A DNA stretch of 64,000 nucleotides from Yamagishiella unicocca (Eukaryota; Chlorophyta; Chlorophyceae; Chlamydomonadales; Volvocaceae). Position 1 is the first letter of the stretch. The number at the start of each line of letters is the position of its first letter. The stretch is taken from NCBI GenBank assembly GCA_003116995.1, contig BDSL01000175.1:1-64000 (forward strand), in the 5' to 3' direction. The notes under the pieces were generated by a model. That model made no database searches. It was not told the DNA's origin and worked only from the letters and a program-made list of their open reading frames with translations. Both the position numbers and the translations under genes were made by a program. Below, piece after piece: positions 56,183-64,000 of the stretch.

Positions 56183-59100
56183 ATGGCGGCCGCCCTCAGG
56201 CTCACGGTGTGGGCTGCGGCACTGACGTGCGGGTCACTGCTGCTGCTGCTGCAGCCGCTGCCGGCCGTCCACGCCATGACAGCCCCCGACCAGCGTGAGT
56301 CCACCCTTCCCCCCGGCTCGCTTGGCCGCCCCTCCCAGCTTGGCCTAGGATGGTGGACGGCCCGGTACCCCCATCACCCACCCACCCACCCACCCACCGA
56401 CCCACCTGGGAATGGCCCCTGCATGCAGTTGCCGCACTCATCGCCCTACGTGACGCCAACATCAACAAGAGCGTCTCCTGGGCTCGCACGCTGTCGCACT
56501 GGACCTGCCCCACCGACCCGGCGGACTCGGACCAGCCGTGCGACCCCTGCTCCAAGGACTGGAGCGGCAACTGGGAGTTCATCCACTGCCGCGGGGCGCA
56601 AGGCGGTGAGTCCCAGGCCTCCCGGGGGTCCGGGGACCTGCGGGGACCTGCAACCTGACGCAGGAGCTCCAGGGCTGGCTGCGGGACGCCTGAGGGCCGG
56701 GGGGGCGGGTGGGTGTTGGGAGTGGAGGGGCCGGGAGACGAGGTGCTGGGCTGCAAGTGAACTTCATCCCTCACTTGTTCGGTCCTCAGTGAAATGGAAA
56801 CGTTGCCATTCATGCGATTGTTAGTTTGGCAAAGTTGAAGCAAGCTCCCCCGCAAGCATGGCCCTGGCTCTGACACCGACCCTGCACACCGCGCCTGCAT
56901 CCTCTCGTCCCGCCCCCGGCCCGGCTGCTCCACCCCGCCGTCCTTGTCAGCGTACGGCGAGAGCTCCGACGGGCGGTTCGACGGCCTGGTGACCAACGTG
57001 CACATCACCGACCAGAAGCTGGAGGGGCCGCCGCCCCGTGAGTGACGGAGAGTGCCGCACCTGGGTCCGCGCGGAGGGAGGGGAGCTGCGCACAATGAGT
57101 GCACCTGGCTAGGCCAGCTTTGCCTCTGTCGCTGCTACCCGGTCGTGATGAACTACCAGTATCTCGCCCCGGGCCTCCACCCCTCCCCTCCTGCCGAGTC
57201 CATTTTTGTGACCATCCACCCTAGTCCAGTAGCATGTGCGCGCGTTCAGGTGTCCGAAAGCCATGCACCCACTACAATTCCCTTGTCGAGTCAACGGTTC
57301 TTTTTTGTAACCCCCCTCCTGCCGCCCCGCCCGCAGGCGAGCTGTGCCGGCTGCAGCACCTGCGCGAGCTGGATCTGGACGGATCCAACTTCAACGGCCC
57401 CTTCCCCGACTGGATACTGTCGTGCATGCCGCTGCTGCAGGAGCTAGACCTGTCGTACAACAGGGTACGTAGGCGCGACGCAGCGCAGCGGGAGTTATCA
57501 GCGGGGGCCGGCTGGGCGGCGAGGTGCTCCGAAGCCTTCTTAGAGCCCGTCCTGGTTTGGGATTGCAAGAGCCGGGTTCGGGGTGGCCTGCTAACCAATC
57601 ATTTTCAGTATGGCGCGCGGCGCCGCTACCTGGCTATGCTGACCTCGCCTGATCGCTGGCCACCTCTGCTTCCGCGCATGTGCAGTTGACGGGCACCCTT
57701 CCGAACGAGATATGGCGCAAGAGCTCGCTACAGGAGTTCAAGGTCCGTACCGGGGGAGGGGTCAGCGCTGTCGATCTTGTCGTTTGTGTGTCTGCTGCGA
57801 GCTGGCTGCCAGCTCACCCCGTAGCCGCACCCCTGCGGCGCAGTTGCCTGCTGGCTGGCCCAGACAGTGTGACCCGCCTCACATAGCCGTGCACCTCGCT
57901 TCGCCTCACTCCGCCTCATTGCCAGCTGACGGGTGGATGGACCGCTTGGCTGACCCCTGCCGCCTCCCGCCCACCCACTCAATCCGCTTTACGCCACCCA
58001 CATCCCCATCCGCGATCGCCTTCCGGCCACCCGGGTGCGAAGATCGAGTACAACGAGGTGCGGCCCTGCGCACGCAGCAGTCCGGGTGGAGGAAGGGGGA
58101 TGGGACGGGGCATATCGTAAGGCGGCTGCGGCAGCGGCAGCGAAACTAGGTCTTGCTGAGCCCTGGCACAGGGCTTTTTTAAGCTAATCATTATTGGATA
58201 TTATCGCACGTTTGTTGCCTTTGCGACGCACTTCTCCGGCTTGTGTATGAACGATCACGCAGCCATTGCATCATGTTGCGCGGTCTCCAGAAGCCGCCCC
58301 CCCCCAACACCTCCCTCCCTCCCCCGCCTTGCTCCCACCATCACGATCCCCAGTTCGTGGGTACCATCCCGCCTGCTCTGGGAGACCTGCCGCGCCTGCG
58401 TGAGTGGCTCTCGGCTTAGGAGCTGGTGGAGCCAAGTGGTGGAGGGCCGCTTGTTGGATGTACGACGGAGGCACCGCCGGCAAGGGGCCACAACGAAAGG
58501 ATGTCGCAGCTGGGAATTGCGCAAGATGATGCCGCTAAGGGTCCATTGACCGCACAACAACTGGCCGCCAGCTGCCTCCACCCACCCGCCGACATGCCCC
58601 GGTGTACGCCTGCGCCCCCGCGCATCGACCCACATCGACCCTACATCGACCCACATCACTCGCCAAGCTCATAAAGCCACATAGCAAATACCGCCCATCG
58701 ACCCACATCGACCCACTCGTACATGCAGGCGTCCTGCGGCTGGAGCACAACCACCTGTCGGGCACCATCCCGCAATCGTTCAGGTGAGTTAGGGGAGAAC
58801 CCCAACGCACATTTCAACTCTGCATTGTCCGTCCATCCGTCCCCGCACCCAAGGACTGCACGGTATATGCTGTCGGGCCGCCATCCGGACCCCAGGCCTA
58901 CTGCTGCTGCAGCGTTTTTCTTGCAGCCCTGCTGCTGCTGCTTGCCACCCCGGACCGCCGCCCGACCGTTTGACCGATTGATTTCTGGTCCTCCGACCCC
59001 GCAGCAAGCTCTCTGGAGTCCTGAACGGCGTGGAGCTCGCCGGCAACAAGTTGAAGGCACGTTGCTCGCTTGGGCGGGCGCACGTGTCTGTGCTTAGCTG

Positions 59101-59364
59101 CGCCTGCATGTGTATTGCTTGGCCAATGACGTTGTACGTCACGAGCCTAGCGACAGCCTGCCTCAGCAGCCCGCCTGCGTCCCCGCCCTCCCGCCTCTGC
59201 CCTACCGGCTGTAGGGCGACTTATCGGCCTTGTCCCAGGCGCGCCCCATGTACGTCACCATCCACAACAACCCCGGCCTCTGCGGCATGGTCCCAGCCGG
59301 TATCCGCTTCGCCCACGGCTACAACCCCTTCAACACCCGACTGGGGAGGCCTTGCAGCGGCTGA
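56183..59364 (+). CDS. Secreted leucine-rich-repeat protein, 292 aa
   Basis: Ten exons: 56183-56294, 56429-56605, 56951-57037, 57337-57464, 57686-57742, 58043-58057, 58354-58399, 58729-58783, 59005-59056, 59215-59364. All phases agree. A signal peptide (AAALTCGSLLLLLQPLPAVHA) precedes a plant-type LRR N-cap (ALIALRDANIN, then CDPCSKDWSG-W-FIHC) and about six plant-specific LRRs (LRELDLDGSNFNGPFPDWIL, LQELDLSYNR, LTGTLPNEIW, FVGTIPPALGDLPRL, LRLEHNHLSGTIPQSFS, VELAGNKLKGDL). A C-cap with two Cys ends the protein. No kinase or membrane anchor is present, so it is probably extracellular and protein-binding. Exon 6 is only 15 nt, and the intron after 59056 uses a GC donor. The donor after 57742 (GTCCGT) is weak. 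Confidence 0.82.
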
Positions 59365-59495
59365 GGGGCTGAGTCAGGCTGGCGATCCCGGTCTAGATCG
59401 ATGCTTTGGGTCTGTGGCCATGCAACCGGGACATATCATGTATCGCTCAGTGGTGACGGCTGCTGAAGCATTGCCGGATGGAGTGGTCCTAGAGA

Positions 59496-59500
59496 TGTAA
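59496..59500 (+). terminator. TGTAA polyadenylation signal
   Basis: Lies 131 nt after the LRR-gene stop. Further TGTAA copies follow near 59620 and 59740. Confidence 0.55.
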
Positions 59501-59960
59501 TAGTAATGGTAAGTACTGCTCTAGTTCGTTAATCAGAGAGCATGGCGACCACGTACACACAAGCCAAGAGGTTTAGGGAGTCCGCATGGATACATGCGCA
59601 CACCGCTTCATGTCCTACAGTGTAAACCCAATGCTGACACGCGTGAAGAGAAACGATGGCATGGGATATCACAGGCTTTGTTGACACGTTCACGGCTTAG
59701 GCTCAGGTGTTGCCCTTCGAATCCAAGTGGACGTTGTTGTTGTAACGGGTACAGTGGGTTCCAAACGTGTAAAGTCGGCCGATTTCAGTATTTGTTGTAA
59801 CAGTTGCAGAACGGGGAGGTGGGGGCGTCGCAATCTGGCTGGCTGGCGCTTCAACCATGCATCATCTCCTTCATTTGGATTGAATGTCACGCTCCCACAC
59901 GGATGAAGGCACAAATAACGTGAGGGGACCTTCCTGTCGTCACGCGGAAGCCCAGGCGGG

Positions 59961-60017
59961 AGCCATGAACATGCAGCAGCCATGAACATGCAGCAGCCAT
60001 GAACATGCAGCAGCCAT
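59961..60017 (+). repeat. 17-bp tandem repeat, three copies
   Basis: Unit GCCATGAACATGCAGCA at 59962, 59979 and 59996, just downstream of the MRG15-like stop (minus strand). Confidence 0.9.
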
Positions 60018-60048
60018 GCTCAGCACTGACTGTCTGTCTTCATCCCCG

Positions 60049-62519
60049 CTAGAAACCCTTGCTTCCGTCCCACAGCCTGTCATTCTTCCTTTCCGTGGTG
60101 CCCACGAACCCCGCCGCTGCGACCGCGTCCGCGATCTCTCCGGTCAGCCCTGCCATGAACTCGTAGTGCTCCAGGTAGTCTTCCCGCGGGGCCAGCAGCG
60201 AGTCCAGCTGCTCGGCCACCCAGTTCATCAGATCCTGGAGGTGGGGTGTGGGGGGGGGGGGCGGTTGGAGCCAGCCCATTCGCATGGTAATTGCATGCCC
60301 ACAACACATTAAGGACAGCAGCAAGCCAACCTGGCGCCCTCCGACCCACCTGCACCGCCGTGGCGGTCTGGATGAGCAGTTCCTCATTCATGTTCCCCGC
60401 CCCCGCGGCCGCCAGCAGGTCCGGCAGCTTCACGAACAGCCGCAGCAGGTGCTCGGCGCCGTACACGGAGGAGGGCAGCCGCCCGTCCGCCAGCAGCGCC
60501 ATGGCCTGGAGGGCGGGTTGGGGCCGCAGGGGAGGAAGGGGGCGGCATGTAGGCAACCACAGGTTGGCGAGACGCGTGAGGGTTGCGGCCGGAGGAGGGG
60601 CGCGTGGGTGCGAAAAACATCATGGTACGTTCGTGCAGGCGGTGGTTGCAGGTTGCAGGTGTTGGTTGCAGATGTTGGTTACAGGTGTTGGTTGCAGGTG
60701 TTGGTTGCAGGCGCTACATTGCGGGTGACGTTCTGCGCCCCTCCGGCCCACCGCCTACCTGGGGCCGCTCGCTCCGGTACAGCAGCACCGCCATGAGCGC
60801 CTTGTCGAAGTAGGTCCGCAACCCCGCAGCCACCTCGGACTCCACGGCACCGGAGCCGCTCCCCTCGGCGGCCTGCCGGGCGGCGAGGAGGGCGGGAGGG
60901 CGGAGGCAGCGGAAGCTGAGGGCGGGAGGATGTGGAAGGGAAGAGGGGCTGGCGGCCCGGCAGTGCTCGTCCCTCTTCACCACCTCCCCCCCCTCAATCG
61001 GCGTCCTCTCCCCTTACCCTCATCCTCACACCCGGTAGCGCCAACCACAACCACTTAAGCGCCCACGCCAGCCGCCTGCTGCCTCGACAGCCTCCCCCTG
61101 CCCTTCCTCCGCCGCACCTGCTCGCAGTACCTCCGCAGCACCTCCGCCACACTGGGGCTCCGGGGCAGCGGTACCAGCCGAGCGTCGGTCACAATGGCGT
61201 CGTAGTCGTCCAGTAGGGCCTTATGGGGGGGAGCACGGCAGGGGGCGACGAGGTAATGGAGGCGGACGGGGGGGAACGGAGCCTCAAAGCGCGCCTTCCT
61301 GACGGCTCATACGCCCGGTTGTGCACGTTGCTGCCTGCATGCTCTCGAAGCGCTCACACGGCAGTGCTCCTGATCAGGCGTTTGCGAAAATCTGCGTACG
61401 TGTAGATGAAGGCGGCGCTTCGGGGCCGCCCCACCGCAGACGTGCGCCGCGATGTGCAGCACCATATTGCAGCACCTGCAACGATGCAGGTACAGTCGGC
61501 CCCCTTCCCCCCGTGCATTCCTCGACTCCCGCTCCCCTCCCTCCTGGGGCCACACATCGCGATTGCCCCCCTTTCAGCGCCCCGGACGCAAGCTACGCCC
61601 TCCGCAACTCAGCTCGCCTCGCCGTCTCACTTTCCCCCTAACGTGTTGTCGTCACCGGCGCCACCAACACACCTTTTTCAGCACGGGGGAGATGTCCAGC
61701 TCGAGCTGCAGCCCCCGCGGGGCCGCACCCCCGACCGCCCCTCCCGCCGCGTCGCCGCCTGCACCCGCCGCCGCCCCGCCTGCCGCCGCGCCGCCCACGA
61801 CCGCCCCCCCGATGGCGCCGAGGTCCGCCGCCAGCCGCGCGCCCTTCTTGCCGCCGCCGCCGCCGCCAGTCGCCGCCGCGAAGCGCTCCTTGGGCATCTT
61901 GCGGGCTTGGGCGCCCCCGCCGCCCCCCTTGGCTCCGCCGCCAGCAGCAGCCTGCGCAACAGCCGCACCGCAGGGTGACAGCAGGCAGGTAGAGCCCGTG
62001 TTCACCAACGTTCAGGCGGCGTGCAGCGGGGGCCGCGGATAGGAAGCCAGTGGGCAGGGAGATTCCTCCCGACCGCTTTCCTGACGGCGCCACCGCACCC
62101 CTCCTCCATCCCCGGCCGCTCCATTCGCTGCCCCACACTCGCTGCCCCGCACTCACCCCTGCAGCCCCCGTCGCCATACCCAGCTCCGCCGCCTTCACCA
62201 GCCCCGGCGCCTCCACCCATTCGTCGTACTTCTTGTTCCAGCCCGAGTAGTGCAGGAAGTAGTACCACTGCCCCTCGGGCCAGTCAGCATTGCGCTTGAA
62301 CTCCGCCTGGGGTCGGGGGCCGCGGGGGGGGGGCCAGTTGCACCCGGCTGGTAGGGGCGTGTGGAGATATAGCTGCTGGTGTGCGGCCTCGCAAAGCCGT
62401 ACCTTGAGGATTTTGGCTTCATAGTGTCGATCAACGTGTGGTACGAACACACGCTCGCCGACAACGAAGTCCCCCGAGTCCCCGCTTCCTAAGCAAGAGT
62501 CCCCGCCAGCGCCGGCCAT
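60049..62519 (-). CDS. MRG15/Eaf3-like chromodomain-MRG protein, 367 aa
   Basis: Seven minus-strand exons: 62519-62403, 62306-62157, 61951-61673, 61219-61118, 60872-60759, 60505-60350, 60234-60049 (stop). All phases are 0. Residues ~18-80 are a chromo-barrel domain (GERVFVPHVDRHYEAKILK; GQWYYFLHYSGWNKKYDEWV) with the aromatic cage residues expected for methyl-lysine binding. A Gly/Ala-rich linker leads to the MRG domain (~175-367): LELDISPVLKKALLDDYDAI, LVPLPRSPSVAEVL, LRTYFDKALMAVLLYRSERPQ, SSVYGAEHLLRLFVKLPDLL, and DLMNWVAEQLDSLL. Proteins of this type are shared subunits of NuA4 acetyltransferase and Rpd3S-type deacetylase complexes and read H3K36 methylation. The length is near the family norm. 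Confidence 0.93.
60640..60716 (+). repeat. 13-bp tandem repeat in an intron of the MRG15-like gene
   Basis: Unit GTTGGTTGCAGGT, about five copies with single changes, in the intron between 60759 and 60505. Confidence 0.9.
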
Positions 62520-63823
62520 GGCTGTGCGTAGCTTGCACCACCTTAGCCGGAGCCCTGCTGCAGCTGCTGCCGCCTGTGCAGCTGGTCAAGGCCGACCACC
62601 GTTGAGTTGTACGCCAGAGGTAGTATGGCTCTGGCACCCGCCGCAGCGACGGCGGCAGGCGCCCTTCCTAAGCCTCTAACCAGGGATATGAAGATGCCCT
62701 TTGTCTACGCCGTTTGTTGCAGGCGCAACCAGGCAAGGTTCCGCCTTGGGAAAGCCCCGCCAAAACTACTGAGCTGTTCCCCTTGAACAAAGAACTGCCG
62801 CGCAGCTAGGATCTCCGAATGAAGGAACGTCCGTTACAAAGGCAGACTATCAGGATTGCCAACAGGCGATCATAATGGGATGTCCTGAACGCCTCCCGCT
62901 TGTGTGCTTCACAATTGGAATGCAGTAGGTGTTGAGAAGTTAATGTGAACTATAATTTAGGAAGGTATTCTTTGTCTACGTCTTAACCTGTCGTGCGGGG
63001 ACCAGCGGACGGTGATTTGTCCACAAACACAGTAACGCTCGCCGCAACGTCATTGCTAACGAGTTACACCAAAATATTTCAATTAAAATTTGGTAAGAAT
63101 CGACAGCAACATTGCGGCGAGCACCAGGCAGACATTCAGACCCAGGGGCCTCACGACAAAGGAACGTGGGTGACATACTTTGGTCGCTGACAATTGCCAC
63201 ACTTGAAACGTGCGACATCAACATTTGCAACATGCAAAATCAAACAGATATCGCCCTGAAAGACACGGAGGCCCTCCTCGGCTCGACACAAGCAGGTACA
63301 GCGCCACAACGCATACAGTTCCAAGAACCGAGCTTGTCTTGGGGCTGCATTTACGACGAAGTTATGTGATACGGCAGGTGCGAGCTGCATGCGGCCGGGA
63401 TGGGTATACGTTTGCCTACGCCTCACGCCTTCTCCTGTATGCCAGGTACATCGTGCCAGTTGTAGCCGTCAACGTGGTGCTCGTTGTAGTCCTCCTCTAT
63501 ATTTTTGTCTGGCGATAGCCGACTCCCTGACTTCTACCTCAACGCTGGGTGCGTTTTGCTACAAGCACGTGGATCCAGCGCTCATCTGACGCCCGGAGCT
63601 CAGCCGCTCGATTGAGCACTGCCCCGGTGCTGACCCCGAAGTTGCTGGACAGCCACGCGGCTTGCGCCGAAGCTTCCTGTTGCCGTGGCCCCGCCCATCG
63701 GGACCCCCATTCGATCTGCACGGCGGCAACAACCAGGAGTGATTTGCATAACGCCAGCGCCAGCTCCGGCGGCACTCTGACGTTAGGCGCTGACATCGGC
63801 CGCAGCCCAAGCTGCACGTAGCT
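62520..63823. other. 1.3-kb divergent intergenic region, partly AT-rich
   Basis: No gene recognised. 62880-63100 is AT-richer than the rest. It holds the promoters of the MRG15-like gene and the following plus-strand gene. Confidence 0.4.
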
Positions 63824-64000
63824 ATGACCACTGGCCTGCCCGAAGCCCGGCAACACCACCAGCAGCGGACGACCAGCCTGCACCAGCGCCAGCCGCAGCA
63901 GCGCGCCGGCATGGAGGCGCCGCCGCCCGGGGCGCCCTCCTACGGCTACCCGGGCCAGGTGGCCCCCGGAATGGCTGTGGAGGGCCCTCGGCTGCCGCCT
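63824..64000 (+). CDS. N-terminus of a Gln/Pro-rich protein, cut by the window end
   Basis: ATG 63824 opens a frame that stays open to the last base (59 codons). It starts MTTGLPEARQHHQQ, is rich in Gln, Arg and Pro, then has PPPGAPSYGYPGQVAPGM. A second in-frame ATG is at 63911. Such heads occur on transcription and RNA-binding factors, but no domain is in view and no function can be given. Confidence 0.5.
   Translation, partial: MTTGLPEARQHHQQRTTSLHQRQPQQRAGMEAPPPGAPSYGYPGQVAPGMAVEGPRLPP

Noticed and set aside
1..64000. tRNA, rRNA or spliceosomal RNA genes
   Set aside because: No convincing T-loop/A-box pair or rRNA core was seen by eye; a tRNAscan/Infernal run would be needed to exclude them.

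Overview
The window is nuclear DNA from a green alga, most likely a chlorophyte of the Volvocales (Chlamydomonas/Volvox relatives). Signs of this are the GC-rich coding sequence with strong G/C third positions, short GT-AG introns in every gene, Ala/Gly/Gln/Pro-rich inserts inside conserved domains, and TGTAA polyadenylation signals downstream of several stops. Gene models were built by eye from splice sites, matching intron phases and recognisable protein families. No alignment or transcript data were used.

Layout. 79-9080 (+): 3' part of a DDT-WHIM-PHD chromatin-remodeller accessory subunit. 10857-13089 (+): small MYND-finger protein. 13915-18436 (+): JmjC/cupin-8 dioxygenase. 19120-22013: a truncated, internally rearranged Ty1/copia retrotransposon whose surviving 211-bp LTR abuts a dimeric ~143-bp satellite. 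22323-24121 (+): unrecognised multi-exon gene with a frame break. 25800-30556 (-): ankyrin/multipass-membrane protein with an SPL(SBP)-type C-terminal region but no SBP zinc finger found. 32409-35512 (-) and 36040-39753 (+): head-to-head pair of GT90 (CAP10-type) glycosyltransferase paralogues. 41374-44672 (-): VDAC/porin-3 beta-barrel protein. 46396-50072 (-): SET-domain protein. 50511-52430 (+): signal-peptidase-fold (S26) protein that lacks both catalytic residues. 53544-55142 (+): predicted secreted-type esterase/peptidase of the alpha/beta hydrolase fold. 56183-59364 (+): secreted LRR protein. 60049-62519 (-): MRG15/Eaf3-like chromatin reader. 63824-64000 (+): start of a Gln/Pro-rich protein running off the window.

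Five genes have chromatin-type domains (DDT/PHD, MYND, JmjC, SET, MRG), but they are unrelated in sequence and interspersed with metabolic and membrane genes, so there is no evidence for an operon-like system. The most unusual signals are a ~60-bp dispersed repeat that sits next to splice sites in several introns of the first gene (forward next to 3' splice sites, reverse complement after 5' splice sites), the fold-back rearranged copia element next to a higher-order satellite, and the catalytically dead S26 protein.
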